DNA of 64,000 nt from Chloroflexi bacterium 54-19 (GTDB lineage Bacteria > Chloroflexota > Chloroflexia > Chloroheliales > Chloroheliaceae), in NCBI GenBank assembly GCA_001898225.1, contig MKTJ01000077.1, positions 62,001-126,000 of the forward strand. The letters run 5' to 3'. The position numbers and the translations under genes were made by a program. Of the stretch, positions 36,341 to 46,024 are shown piece after piece. A model generated the notes under the pieces. It was not told the origin of the DNA. It saw nothing but the letters and a program-made list of their open reading frames with translations, and ran no database searches. Numbering within the stretch: the first letter of the stretch is position 1; each line of letters begins with the position of its first letter.

Positions 36341-36480
36341 TTGTGGCCTTATGGCCGCGCGGAAGGAGGGTAGTCATTCCAAAAGACAGCTTGCCGTTCT
36401 GGCAGGGGTGACATCCCTAATCTGTCACCCGGCTGTCGTGGCGGGACGGCCTTCCTCGTTTGGTCGGCACCCGCTCTACA
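36305..36480 (-). ncRNA. unidentified structured leader RNA or ncRNA
   Basis: On the minus strand a compact structure is predicted by eye: a closing stem GGAAGG/CCTTCC (36450-36455 with 36361-36366), inside it GACAGC/GCTGTC (36432-36437 with 36385-36390), enclosing two hairpins (GGGTGACA/TGTCACCC at 36406-36430 and TGCC/GGCA at 36392-36404), then a terminator-like hairpin GAGCAGTCGC/GCGACTGCTC with a run of 7 T. It precedes the MFS gene by about 120 bases. It matches no riboswitch class I can name, so a new or unrecognised leader is the working idea. Confidence 0.5.
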
Positions 36481-36699
36481 CACCTTCTCTATTCACCTGG
36501 ATTACTGCTTGAAATTTCTCTAACTAACCAACCTTACGTTTTGTTTGGTCCTGCAATTTGTTACCTCTTATGGTTCTATTTTACACGAATTTAGGGATAT
36601 GTCAATAGATGGGGATATGTATTTTTGACCAATTTGTCTATTAGTAGCCTAGCTGCTAAAATGTTTCCACAATATATGGGATTTTATGTCAAGCTTGCT

Positions 36700-36708
36700 G
36701 TGGATAAC
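36700..36708 (-). other. single DnaA box
   Basis: TGTGGATAA, the exact complement of TTATCCACA. It stands alone in an AT-rich gap; a functional role is unproven. Confidence 0.35.
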
Positions 36709-36880
36709 CCCTGTTTAGACCTCCTGGCAGGGTTTTAGGACGCCGATATTTGCCAACCTTTGTATAATTGAATTCATCCTATTTTACTATTGGCACAATT
36801 TGTGTAAAAGTCTAAAATGAGCTTGCTATCTTCCTGATATATAATCGAGCCGCTCTTGTCAACAGGAAACCGAGGAAACT

Positions 36881-39004
36881 TTGGAAAACCAAAACCACAA
36901 ACATACTAACCGGCTAATTACCCAGACCAGCCCTTACCTGCTTCAACACGCCCATAACCCCGTAGACTGGTATCCCTGGGGCGAGGAAGCCCTCTCCAGG
37001 GCCAGGGCCGAAGATAAACCCATCCTGCTGAGCATCGGCTATAGCGCCTGCCACTGGTGTCACGTGATGGAACGCGAGAGCTTCGAGAACGAAACAATTG
37101 CCGCCCAGATGAACGAAAACTTTGTCTGTATTAAGGTTGACCGGGAGGAACGTCCTGACCTCGACAGCATCTATATGGACGCGGTGGTCGGCCTGACCGG
37201 GCGCGGCGGTTGGCCCATGACAGTCTTTCTAACCCCGGCAGGCGTGCCTTTTTACGGCGGCACCTATTACCCACCGACCGGAAGGGGCGGTATGCCGGGC
37301 TTTACCGACATCCTGGAAGCCCTCTCCACTGCCTACCGGGAGCGGCGCGACGAGGTTGACCAGAACGCGGCCCAGATTAAAAACTACCTCGAAGAAACTA
37401 CCACCTTACAGGCCAAAGGAAGCGGCCAGCCCCTTTCGACCCAACTGCTGGACCTGGCCTGGTATTACGAAGGTACCAACCGGCAGGGCAAGGCCGTCAA
37501 AGGAGGTCTGGCGACCCAGTTCGATGCCCAGGAAGGCGGCTTGCGCGGCGCGCCCAAGTTTCCCCAGCCGATGACCCTAGATTTCGTCTTGCGGACCTTC
37601 TACCGGACCGGCGACGCGGCGGCCCTGCAAATCCTGGAACTAAGTTTAACTAAAATGGCCCAGGGCGGCATTTACGACCAGCTTGGCGGCGGCTTTCACC
37701 GCTACTCGACCGATGGCCGCTGGCTGGCTCCCCACTTTGAAAAGATGCTCTACGACAATTCCCAGTTAAGCCTGCTCTACCTGCACGCTTACCAGGCGAC
37801 AAGCCAGGAGCTTTACAAACGGATTGCTATCGAAACGCTCGACTATGTCGCCCGCGAGATGTTTTCGCCCGAAGGAGGCTTCTACTCGACCCAGGACGCC
37901 GACAGCGAGGGCGAAGAAGGGAAGTTTTTTGTCTGGGGCAGGGCGGAAATCGAAACCGCCCTGGGCCAGGAGGACGCCGCCATTTTCAGCCGCTACTATG
38001 ATGTGACAAAGGGCGGCAACTGGGAAGGCCATAATATTTTGCACGTGGTGAGTACCCTGGCGGAAATCGCCGCCGAAATCGGGGTCAGCGAAGAAACAGT
38101 GCGCGAAAGCCTGGCAAGGTCGCGGGCCAAACTTTTCGAGCTGCGCGAGAAAAGGGTCTATCCGGGCCGGGACGATAAAGTATTGACCTCCTGGAACGGC
38201 CTGATGCTAAAAAGCTTTGCCCTGGCCTCGCGCATCCTGGTCCGGGAGGATTACCGGGAAATCGCCCTGAAAAACGCCCGCTTTATCCTGGATACCATGC
38301 AAACCCCGGAAGGGCGGCTTCTCCGGACCTACAAAGACGGTAAAGCCCACCTGAACGGCTTCCTGGAAGATTACAGCTATTTCATTGACGGCCTTCTGGG
38401 ACTGTATGAAGCGACTTTTGACTTGAAATGGTTGGAAGAAGCCCGCAAGCTGGCCGATATTATGCTTGAGAAGTTCTGGGACGAAAGTGACCAGACTTTC
38501 TTCGATACCGCCAGCGACCACGAACAGTTGGTCACGCGGCCCCGTTCGTTCTACGATAACGCGGTGCCGGGCGGTAACTCGGTGGCGGCGGATGTGCTGC
38601 TGCGGCTGGCTCTGCTGACAGGCGACCCTGACAGCCGCTACACCGATAAGGCTACGGGCGTCCTTGGCCGGTTGGGTGAAATCGCGGCCCAGAACCCCAG
38701 TTCGTTTGGTAGACTGTTGGGGGCGCTCGATTTCTACCTTGGCGCGCCCTTCGAGGTCGCCCTGGTCGGCAACGAAAACGAACCGGGCGCCCAGGCGCTT
38801 TTAGAGGTGGTTTATGGCAACTATCTACCGAACCGGGTCGTGATGCTCCTGGCGGACGGGCAGGATAGCGCCGGGTGGCCTTTGCTGGAAGAACGGCCTC
38901 GCCAGAAAGGGCTGCCCACCGCCTACGTCTGCCAGAATTATGCCTGCCAGCAGCCGGTGGTAACTCCGGGGGAACTGGTCGAACAATTGAAATTGAAACA
39001 ATAA
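36881..39004 (+). CDS. DUF255 thioredoxin-fold protein (YyaL/SPATA20 family)
   Basis: A 707-residue protein with an N-terminal thioredoxin-like DUF255 domain containing SACHWCHVMERESF (C57-x-x-C60) and a long C-terminal (alpha/alpha)6-type region as in cellulose-epimerase-like folds. The conserved HNPVDWYPWGEEAL and GGWPMTVFLTP motifs define the family. Biochemical role unknown; often proposed to be a thioredoxin-related enzyme acting on sugars or proteins. TTG start with GAGG upstream. Confidence 0.9.
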   Translation: MENQNHKHTNRLITQTSPYLLQHAHNPVDWYPWGEEALSRARAEDKPILLSIGYSACHWCHVMERESFENETIAAQMNENFVCIKVDREERPDLDSIYMDAVVGLTGRGGWPMTVFLTPAGVPFYGGTYYPPTGRGGMPGFTDILEALSTAYRERRDEVDQNAAQIKNYLEETTTLQAKGSGQPLSTQLLDLAWYYEGTNRQGKAVKGGLATQFDAQEGGLRGAPKFPQPMTLDFVLRTFYRTGDAAALQILELSLTKMAQGGIYDQLGGGFHRYSTDGRWLAPHFEKMLYDNSQLSLLYLHAYQATSQELYKRIAIETLDYVAREMFSPEGGFYSTQDADSEGEEGKFFVWGRAEIETALGQEDAAIFSRYYDVTKGGNWEGHNILHVVSTLAEIAAEIGVSEETVRESLARSRAKLFELREKRVYPGRDDKVLTSWNGLMLKSFALASRILVREDYREIALKNARFILDTMQTPEGRLLRTYKDGKAHLNGFLEDYSYFIDGLLGLYEATFDLKWLEEARKLADIMLEKFWDESDQTFFDTASDHEQLVTRPRSFYDNAVPGGNSVAADVLLRLALLTGDPDSRYTDKATGVLGRLGEIAAQNPSSFGRLLGALDFYLGAPFEVALVGNENEPGAQALLEVVYGNYLPNRVVMLLADGQDSAGWPLLEERPRQKGLPTAYVCQNYACQQPVVTPGELVEQLKLKQ

Positions 39005-39040
39005 TCTTTTAAATTTTGTGGATAGGATAGAAAGAGGACA

Positions 39041-39778
39041 ATGAGCGAAACAACTTCAACCGGCAAAGAAAAGCCTTCCGTCCAGGAACAACTGGCCGCT
39101 CAGGCGCCCCAGGCTGAAGCCCAGATTGAGAAACAGATTCAAAGCGGTAAACTGCGTGAACCGCAAGATTTGCCGCTGGCTACCCGAAACGACAAGCCCT
39201 TTATTTCTTTCGATTTCGATGGGGTGATTTGCCGCCCGCCCTTCGGCCAGAACCGGGTGCTGGGACGCAACCTGCACGAGGAAGAATTGCCCGAAAGTAT
39301 CCGCATGGTGGATGGCCCGGCCACGACCCTCAAACGGCGAATGTACCTCCAGGCCCGGGGGTTGTTCGAAGACCTCAAATACTTTGGCCGCGACCCCATG
39401 ACTGCCGCCCGCGAGGGTATCATCGCGGTCAGCCAGTACCGCACCCCGATTATCGTAACCGGGCGCAGCTATATGGCAAAACGCATCATTGACGCCTGGC
39501 TTAAACGCTACCACATGCAAGAATATTTCGCGGCGATTTACGCCAATAACACGGCCCTGCCGACCCGCCAGTTCAAGCTTTACATGTTGCGCCGGTTGAA
39601 TATTGACGAGCATGTTGACGACGATGGGGCGATCACCTATTACCTGGCCCGCAAGGGGGTTAAACAGCTTTTCCTGCGGGACTGGCCGCGCAACCAGGGG
39701 TTGCCCTATCCCTCGAACGTGGTCCACTTCACGAATATCTCTGAAATCGCGCAATATCTATCACGGTCCAGGGTATAA
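39041..39778 (+). CDS. HAD-superfamily-like protein
   Basis: A 245-residue protein with the HAD motif I FDFDGVICRPP (nucleophile Asp), motif II IIVTGRS (Thr), and an acidic HVDDDGAITYY late motif. The first 40 residues are Gln/Ala-rich. It probably hydrolyses a phosphate ester, substrate unknown. Terminator follows at 39795. Confidence 0.75.
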   Translation: MSETTSTGKEKPSVQEQLAAQAPQAEAQIEKQIQSGKLREPQDLPLATRNDKPFISFDFDGVICRPPFGQNRVLGRNLHEEELPESIRMVDGPATTLKRRMYLQARGLFEDLKYFGRDPMTAAREGIIAVSQYRTPIIVTGRSYMAKRIIDAWLKRYHMQEYFAAIYANNTALPTRQFKLYMLRRLNIDEHVDDDGAITYYLARKGVKQLFLRDWPRNQGLPYPSNVVHFTNISEIAQYLSRSRV

Positions 39779-39794
39779 AATAATAAAAGAGAAT

Positions 39795-39828
39795 CAAAAA
39801 GCCTTCCCGGCGAGGAAGGCTTTTTTTA
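39795..39828 (+). terminator. terminator after HAD gene
   Basis: AAAAAGCCTTCC/GGAAGGCTTTTTTT hairpin with a 6-base loop. Confidence 0.85.
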
Positions 39829-39923
39829 TTCCGAAAAGATTTCGAATTTATCTCTCAGTTAAAATCAATCACGGAATGATTGGTGCTTGTCCTGCTGGAA
39901 TAAATTCGCTTCGGTATAGCTGA

Positions 39924-40145
39924 TTAGGCGAGCTGCGCCGCGCTAGGAAGAGTCACGTTTACAGCCTGCGGGCCTTTGTCGGTGCTCTCAATGTCAAAAT
40001 CCACTTCCTGGCCTTCGGTCAGAGTCCGGAAACCGTCCATCTGAATAGCCGAGAAATGCACGAAAACATCTTCGCCACCGGGCCGCTCGATAAAGCCGTA
40101 ACCTTTAGCGTCGTTAAACCACTTCACCTTGCCAGTTGTTCTCAC
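39924..40145 (-). CDS. cold-shock domain protein
   Basis: About 73 residues of the Csp type: GKVKWFNDAKGYGFIERPGGEDVFVHFSAIQ includes the RNP1 (KGYGFI) and RNP2 (VFVHF) motifs. It binds single-stranded RNA/DNA. The chosen GTG has GAGGA 8 bases upstream; another GTG at 40160 adds 5 residues. It has a long upstream gap, which could include a cold-shock-type leader. Confidence 0.9.
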   Translation of the reverse strand: MRTTGKVKWFNDAKGYGFIERPGGEDVFVHFSAIQMDGFRTLTEGQEVDFDIESTDKGPQAVNVTLPSAAQLA

Positions 40146-40682
40146 CGAATACGTCCTCACTTTCTTAGCATCTTACTGCGTGCGACGCGCCGAGGTGTTC
40201 CCCTATTGGTCACCAGTGACCGATAAACCTCTCGACTACGTTTGGTGCAAAAATTGCCTGTTACTAGACTATAGTTAACGCCGGAGACTAATAGTTTTAT
40301 TCCAGCGGGTAGAGCGCCATTAACCAATCCTTCCGCGTTCCCCTTATTTTCACACAAATCAAAAAAACCAGCCTCTTATTTCTGCCGGTCCGAACGGACA
40401 TTTAGAATTAGCGGTGATTGTTTTGTTAAGCCGTGATTGGAGTAAGGGAAACAAGATTTCTTGTACTCATAGCTCTCATCCAGAAAGGATATTAACATAG
40501 CATTAAGCTAATGTCAAACCTTTTTCGGGCCGATTTTAATGTTTTGCTAATGTTGTAACATTGATTTTTTCGCTTGTCTAAAACAAAACGATAGGCTACA
40601 ATAAAGCCCTACTACCAGCGGAGATCTAGTACACAATTCTTCTATTAATCTATCTACCGAAATAACGTGCGACAGATTTTTA
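40146..40682. other. 537-bp divergent intergenic region
   Basis: Between the cold-shock gene (minus) and the phosphodiester glycosidase gene (plus). A 66-codon minus-strand ORF (40157-40357) overlaps the leader and shows no coding signal. A small hairpin (GGTCAC-CAG-TGACC-like) lies at 40208-40222. No other element seen. Confidence 0.5.
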
Positions 40683-42356
40683 ATGCCTAGAATCATTTCC
40701 CTCTCCCGGCTTGCTACCGTCATTCTACTCTCCGTACTACTATCTTTGCTATTAAGCGGTTGCGCTGCCGATGAAACCACACCCACACTGGTCGCCCAAA
40801 ACCTGGGTCCGACCGCTACCTCCCAACCTGGATTAACAGCAACTGCCGCCCCGGTGCCTACCAGCACCCCCGTTCCTACGGCTACATCCCTTCCCACCGC
40901 CACCCCTGCGCCTACCGCCACACCTACTGCTATCCCGACACCAACGGCGATACCCCTGCCGACTTCTACGCCGCTCGTCAGGCTGGACGCGCCCAAAGTG
41001 CCGTTTATAGACCGTTTCAACTTCAGGCAGAGCGACGATGTTACCCTGCTAAAGCCGGGTGTCATTCACATGGAGCGGGTTGCCAGCGGGCCAATCCGCC
41101 TGAATGTATTGCTTTTCGACCTGACCGCCCCGGAATTCCAGTTGCGGGTGGCCCTGCAGGACGACTATCTAAGCGGTGTGTCACGCACCTCGACCCTAGC
41201 GAAAGATAACAACGCCCTGGCAGCGGTAAACGGCGACCTTTTTAGCGGGACCGGGTTGCCCCAGGGCATGACCATGACCGACGGCAAACTGGTGATGGCT
41301 CCCAAACGGCGGGCCACATTCGCCTGGGGTAAAGACGGGCCGTTTATCGGCTATTTCACCCAGGGCTTTACCTGGCCTTCGTCAATCGAGGCCGCGAACG
41401 GCGAATATCACTCGCTGGAAGTGCTGAATACTACCTGCGAGGACAACTGGATGTGTATCTACAACGATATGACCCACCAGTTACCGCCCACCTATAACGA
41501 TACAAAAGTAGTAGTAGACGCCACCGGTACGGTGACTGCTATTAGCAAGCAATCCTCGCTAAAGGTGGCCGACGGGACGCAGATACTGGTGGGCCGGGGG
41601 ACCGCCGGGGAGTGGCTCCGGGAAAATGTGAACGTGGGCGATAAGCTTAACCTGAACATGGTTACCGACCCCGATTATCACCAGTTCCAGCAAATCGTGA
41701 GTGGCGGGCCGGTCTTTTTGCGCAACGGCCAGTTTATCCAGGACTGCATGTGTTACCTGGAAGATTGCGGCCAAAGCCAGCAGAAAAATGTTCTGTGTGA
41801 GGAATTTACAACCGATTGGAAGGAAACCCACTACCTGACTGTTCGGATGCCTCGCAATGCCATCGGTTACAACGATGATAAGAGCGTCCTGATGGTGGCG
41901 GTGGTAGACGGCTACCAACCGGGCTACAGCATCGGGATAACCCAGAAAGAACTGGCCGGGCTTTTTACCGAATTTGGCATGACGACCGCGATGGAACTCG
42001 ATGGGGGTGGCTCGGCCACTATGTGGCTGGATGGGAAACTCGCCAGCCGCCCCTCCGATGGCAACGGCTATACCAGCGTCGAGCGCATGGTGCCGGACGC
42101 GGTAATGTTTTACTGGAACGATGGCGATATTCCGGCTAATGATGGTTCGGGCGAAGGTGGGACTGGAACCGGCACGGGTAATGGGAATTTAAGCGGTTCG
42201 GGTGAGACCACACCCTACCCTTATTCGACGCCCACTCCTAAAAGTGGTACCCGCACGCCTGGCACGACCCAGAAGATAACTTCACCGCCAGGCAAAACTA
42301 CCGGCACCAGCCCGAAAACCACACCGACACCAACCAAAACCTTCGGTACGAGGTAG
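40683..42356 (+). CDS. lipoprotein with phosphodiester glycosidase (NAGPA) domain
   Basis: A 557-residue protein. Lipobox LLSGC at the N-terminus, then a Thr/Pro-rich linker, then a NAGPA/phosphodiester glycosidase domain with LAAVNGDLFSGTGLPQGMTMTDGKLV, the catalytic-region MELDGGGSATMWLDGKLASRPSDG and a final VERMVPDAVMFYWN. The C-terminus is a Thr/Pro/Gly-rich tail. It is expected to be surface-anchored and to cleave a phosphodiester-linked sugar. Followed 18 bases later by a Tat-exported phosphoesterase, probably the same operon. Confidence 0.85.
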   Translation: MPRIISLSRLATVILLSVLLSLLLSGCAADETTPTLVAQNLGPTATSQPGLTATAAPVPTSTPVPTATSLPTATPAPTATPTAIPTPTAIPLPTSTPLVRLDAPKVPFIDRFNFRQSDDVTLLKPGVIHMERVASGPIRLNVLLFDLTAPEFQLRVALQDDYLSGVSRTSTLAKDNNALAAVNGDLFSGTGLPQGMTMTDGKLVMAPKRRATFAWGKDGPFIGYFTQGFTWPSSIEAANGEYHSLEVLNTTCEDNWMCIYNDMTHQLPPTYNDTKVVVDATGTVTAISKQSSLKVADGTQILVGRGTAGEWLRENVNVGDKLNLNMVTDPDYHQFQQIVSGGPVFLRNGQFIQDCMCYLEDCGQSQQKNVLCEEFTTDWKETHYLTVRMPRNAIGYNDDKSVLMVAVVDGYQPGYSIGITQKELAGLFTEFGMTTAMELDGGGSATMWLDGKLASRPSDGNGYTSVERMVPDAVMFYWNDGDIPANDGSGEGGTGTGTGNGNLSGSGETTPYPYSTPTPKSGTRTPGTTQKITSPPGKTTGTSPKTTPTPTKTFGTR

Positions 42357-42374
42357 AATAATAATAGAGGCTTA

Positions 42375-43514
42375 ATGAACGAAGAAGAAATTTTTCCCGG
42401 CAATTCCGAAACGCCTGAACTCGCGCCAACACCCGAACCCGGCCCGGAACAAACCGCGCCTACCCCGATAAGACGCCGCCGCTTTCTCAAAAAGGCCGCG
42501 ACCCTGGCCCTGGGCAGCGTGGCGACTCTGAACTGGCTGGCGGCCTGCGGGGAAAGCCCGACCGCGACGCCGGCCCCTACTACCGCCGCGCCAACTGCGG
42601 TCCCAACAGCAACTGCGGTTCCAGCTACCGCCACGCCCGTACCGCCGACGAATACACCCGCCCCGACGCCGACCATAACGCCAATCCCGGCAACGGCGAC
42701 CCCTGCCCCAACCCCGACGCCGACCTTTAAGCCGCTCACCTTTGGCGTCCTGGGAGATATAAGGACCGCCGGGCCAAAACCGCCCCAGGTGGCCTACCAG
42801 ATTCTCGACCGTATCAAGACCGATGACCCGAAGGTTATCGTGTTGGTAGGGGATATTATCAACGCCGGGACGACCGCCCCGGTGGTGCGCGACCAGTGGA
42901 ATAATATTAACCTGGCTATCGCCGAACTCACTCCCGGCGTCATCCTACCGACAGTCGGCAATCACGAAACCAACGGTTTACCCAGCGTATTACCCTATTT
43001 TACCGAGGCTTTCCCGGCCCTGCCCGCGAATGGCCCGGCCAAATACAAAGGGATGACCTATTCTTACGACAACGGCTCGGTCCACTTCATCAGCCTGACC
43101 TCGGAGCATCCCAGCCAGTTCCACTATATCGGCGATCAGCTCGACTGGCTGGAACAAGACCTCAAAGCCAACAAGCAGCCCTATATTTTCGTCTTCAGCC
43201 ACGACCCGGCCTACCCGGTCGGCCCGCACGCGGGGAGTTCGCTCGACGCTTATCCCAAAGACCGCGATAAATTCTGGCAATTACTCCAGACCTACAAAGT
43301 CACGGCCTATATCTGCGGACACGAACATCTCTACAATCGCAGCCAGCAGGGGGGCCTGACTCAACTCGTGATAGGCACCAGCGGTTCGGCTATCTATGGC
43401 GGGTACGGCGGGGAGTTTTACCATTACGGGGTCTTTGACGTAGCCGAAGATGGCGTCGCGGTTAAAATCTATGACAGCCTGGGCAAAGTCCGGGACGATT
43501 TTAAGTTAATCTAG
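42375..43514 (+). CDS. Tat-exported lipoprotein metallophosphoesterase
   Basis: A 379-residue protein with an acidic/Pro-rich N-terminal extension, then a twin-arginine motif RRRFLKKAATLALG and the lipobox LAAC, then a Thr/Pro linker and a calcineurin-like phosphoesterase domain with GDI, VLVGDIIN, VGNHET, FSHDPAY and CGHEHLYNR. Unlike the phosphoesterase at 8515-9693 it keeps the GNHE motif, so it should be an active dimetal phosphoesterase outside the cell. An AGAGG site precedes the ATG. Confidence 0.85.
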   Translation: MNEEEIFPGNSETPELAPTPEPGPEQTAPTPIRRRRFLKKAATLALGSVATLNWLAACGESPTATPAPTTAAPTAVPTATAVPATATPVPPTNTPAPTPTITPIPATATPAPTPTPTFKPLTFGVLGDIRTAGPKPPQVAYQILDRIKTDDPKVIVLVGDIINAGTTAPVVRDQWNNINLAIAELTPGVILPTVGNHETNGLPSVLPYFTEAFPALPANGPAKYKGMTYSYDNGSVHFISLTSEHPSQFHYIGDQLDWLEQDLKANKQPYIFVFSHDPAYPVGPHAGSSLDAYPKDRDKFWQLLQTYKVTAYICGHEHLYNRSQQGGLTQLVIGTSGSAIYGGYGGEFYHYGVFDVAEDGVAVKIYDSLGKVRDDFKLI

Positions 43515-43520
43515 CCAGGT

Positions 43521-44120
43521 TCAGGAAAAATAAGCTTCTACCTGGGCCAGAATCAGCAGGAAGGCAGCCCCTACCATTAACAGGATGCCGTACCCGACGC
43601 TATCCCGTTCGCCGTTAAAGAGGGTGAAAAGGCCCAGCAAACCCATTGTCACCGCCCCTATCATCAGGAAGATATACAGGACAATCAGGGCCAGGGTCTT
43701 GCGGCGCATCCCTTTCGAGGGCGATTGGTACAGACTCTGGTAGAATTGGAGTTCTTCCTCGGTGGGGGTATAGACCGGTTCGCTGGCAACTTTGGACTCC
43801 CAGAGGGGGTCGCGCTGGGTTGGTTCGGGCCGATAGCCGTAACGCTGGAAATCGCTGGTGGTGGTATCGGGCCGGGCATCGGCGGTAGCCGCCGCGTTCA
43901 GGCGCAATTCGCTGTCGTAGTCGCGCCTTTTTTGGGGGTCATTAAGGACATCGTAGGCTTCCTGCAACAACCGGAACTTTTCCAGGTCAGCTTCCTCTTT
44001 GGCTGTATCGGGATGGTAAAGTTTTGATAAAATACGGTAAGCGGCAATTACCAGGGCCGGGTTTGCAAAAGGTTGAAGTTGGAGAATTTCGTAGTAATTG
44101 GGTCGCGTACTTGCTTTCAT
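43521..44120 (-). CDS. membrane-anchored J-domain protein
   Basis: A 199-residue protein: an N-terminal DnaJ domain (YEILQLQPFANPALVIAAYR, then LYHPDTAKEE containing the HPD motif) and two C-terminal hydrophobic helices (about 140-195). It lacks the zinc-finger and substrate domains, so it should recruit DnaK to the membrane. The start codon has no good SD. Confidence 0.85.
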   Translation of the reverse strand: MKASTRPNYYEILQLQPFANPALVIAAYRILSKLYHPDTAKEEADLEKFRLLQEAYDVLNDPQKRRDYDSELRLNAAATADARPDTTTSDFQRYGYRPEPTQRDPLWESKVASEPVYTPTEEELQFYQSLYQSPSKGMRRKTLALIVLYIFLMIGAVTMGLLGLFTLFNGERDSVGYGILLMVGAAFLLILAQVEAYFS

Positions 44121-44272
44121 TGATAAAATATTCCGCCAGGTTTATGATTACAAAGTTCAAAGAGGCCAGACAACCAGGCCCTCTTCCTCCGGGATTAGGC
44201 AAATTATAACAAGCCGGGGGGAGCGGGTAAAGTGGAAATATGTACCATCTTTGTTAAGATAAAAGAGAGGGC

Positions 44273-45655
44273 ATGGTATTGATTAAACCGACTAAAGCAA
44301 GACCAGACCGGCTTTTTTCCAGCGCTATCCTGTTATTAGTAATTCTCCTTCTTCTTCTGCTCATGGCGGCATGTGGCGATTCGTCGCAGAGCCTGACCCT
44401 GAACACCGCTACTTCCGCCCCTACGACGCCCGCCGCCACCACGCCCCGGCCCGCCGATTCGATTGCCAGTGGGACGACTGTCGCCAGTTCGCTTGCCAGC
44501 ACGACCGGACCTGCCCCCGCCACAACTCCTGTCCACCCGGTCACACCTACCCCTGGACCGGTGCCGACTTCGACCGGGAAACCCAATCTTACTAACGCAC
44601 CCCCTAATACTATTGCCAACCCCCTGACCATCGTCGCCAAAGACCCGACCACGCCAACGGTTAAGCCGCCTTTCAGCCTGCCGCCCTCCCCGGCAGCGGT
44701 GACACCCGTTGGACCCGCCAAGGAGGCCCTGTCCCAAATCGACCCAACCAGCTACGGCACCCTGGCCTACGAGGCCGAAGGTGACATCTGGTTCATGATT
44801 TTGCCGGAGGGCATCCAGCGCAGCCTGACCAGCGACGGCGCGAATACCAGGGGAACTTTCCCGGACGGCTTCAATCGCAACCCGGTCTGGTCGCCCGGCA
44901 GCATTTCAATTGCCTTTGCCTCGCCCGCTGACGCCAGCAAAGAGTCCGGTTATCAGAAAGGCTACGACATCTACACTATCCGACCGGACGGTTCCAACCG
45001 GACTCGCGTGACCAACGGCGCGGATAGCCTCTACGTCCGGCGGTTGCCACTTGGCTGGTTTTCGACCACCGAGCTTATCATCAGCCAGACCGATATGCGT
45101 AATCCTCCCCAGGGCGGACTCGCTCCCCTGGCTATCCTGGATACCAAGACCGGGCAGACCCGTGATTTGCCGATAACCCAGACCGGGATTAGCCGGGTAG
45201 CGGTTTCACCCGACGGTAGCATGCTTGCCTACGCCGCCCCGGTAACCGACCCAACCACTAAAGCCGTTAAAGCCGATGTTTTCGTGGTCCCAACCAAGGG
45301 AGGCAATCCAACCGCCCTGACCGATTTACCCGCCGAAGCTAACCTGGCCGTTACGGCGTTGACCTGGTCGCCCGATAGTAAAAACGTGGCCTTTGTGCGG
45401 GCAGTTGGCGACGGCTGCGGTCCTTACGCGGTCTACACGGTCGGCAAGGACGGCCAGAACCTGAAAAAGTTGCAAACTGCTACCGGCGCGCCCCAGACCC
45501 TCAGCTATTCGTTGAGTGGGGCCTGGCTGACCTTTAGCTCGACAAACTGTACCGATGCGCCGACCCTTAATGTACTGAATGTGCAAAAAGGTGGTCCACC
45601 GGTCGAGATGGGAGCAGGCAACAATCCCACTTTTGGCAAGCGGATTATCGCGTAA
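44273..45655 (+). CDS. lipoprotein with TolB-like beta-propeller
   Basis: A 460-residue lipoprotein with a lipobox (LLMAAC), a 120-residue Ala/Pro/Thr linker and a six-bladed TolB/WD40-like propeller (PVWSPGSISIAFAS, VAVSPDGSMLAYAAP, LTWSPDSKNVAFVRA). Probably a periplasmic/extracellular binding scaffold. AGAGGG lies before the ATG. Its end overlaps the convergent GNAT-like gene by 11 bases. Confidence 0.85.
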   Translation: MVLIKPTKARPDRLFSSAILLLVILLLLLLMAACGDSSQSLTLNTATSAPTTPAATTPRPADSIASGTTVASSLASTTGPAPATTPVHPVTPTPGPVPTSTGKPNLTNAPPNTIANPLTIVAKDPTTPTVKPPFSLPPSPAAVTPVGPAKEALSQIDPTSYGTLAYEAEGDIWFMILPEGIQRSLTSDGANTRGTFPDGFNRNPVWSPGSISIAFASPADASKESGYQKGYDIYTIRPDGSNRTRVTNGADSLYVRRLPLGWFSTTELIISQTDMRNPPQGGLAPLAILDTKTGQTRDLPITQTGISRVAVSPDGSMLAYAAPVTDPTTKAVKADVFVVPTKGGNPTALTDLPAEANLAVTALTWSPDSKNVAFVRAVGDGCGPYAVYTVGKDGQNLKKLQTATGAPQTLSYSLSGAWLTFSSTNCTDAPTLNVLNVQKGGPPVEMGAGNNPTFGKRIIA

Positions 45656-45968
45656 AAGATTTGTAGAGGCGCAGGGCGTTTTCTTTTTCTTCTATTGGCT
45701 CGAAGCCGTTGGATAAGAACGCCGCGCTCTCTCGCTCGTCATGGGCTAACAGATAGAGACCGGGCAACCCGTTAGCCCTGGCGTCGCGTTCCAGTTTCGC
45801 CACCAGGGTCCGCCCGGCCTCGCGCTGGCTGATTTCTTCCAGTACCGCTTCAAGTCTTCCATCCGGGGTAAGCTGGGCTACCAGCCGTCCTACCCGGTGC
45901 CCTTCATTAAAACATTCGTAGGCCAGTTCGTGCGGGCTTGCGGCTTCAACCTGTTTGACCGTCAACAT
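45645..45968 (-). CDS. short GNAT-like protein
   Basis: A 107-residue protein whose second half (AGRTLVAKLERDARANGLPGLYLLAHDERESAAFLSNGF) resembles motif A/B of GNAT acetyltransferases, including the acceptor helix after the acetyl-CoA loop. The first half is short compared with the family, so it may be a small or partial GNAT fold. Confidence 0.55.
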   Translation of the reverse strand: MLTVKQVEAASPHELAYECFNEGHRVGRLVAQLTPDGRLEAVLEEISQREAGRTLVAKLERDARANGLPGLYLLAHDERESAAFLSNGFEPIEEKENALRLYKSFTR

Positions 45969-46024
45969 TACTAAAACCTTCCTTGATGGTGTGATGACCG
46001 GGTAATTTCCCGGCTTGAAAATAG

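Larger units (their letters stand above)
36184..36880. other. 700-bp non-coding region between MFS and DUF255 genes
   Basis: Contains the structured RNA candidate (36305-36480, minus) and an AT-rich stretch (36540-36870) with an exact DnaA-box sequence TGTGGATAA at 36700-36708 and promoter-like AT segments before the DUF255 gene. No gene. Confidence 0.5.

Noticed and set aside
36791..36806. sigma54-like TGGCAC-type promoter near the DUF255 gene
   Set aside because: The -12 element GC does not fit the required spacing.
40157..40357. 66-codon minus-strand ORF upstream of the cold-shock gene
   Set aside because: Lies in the probable leader; sequence is not protein-like.
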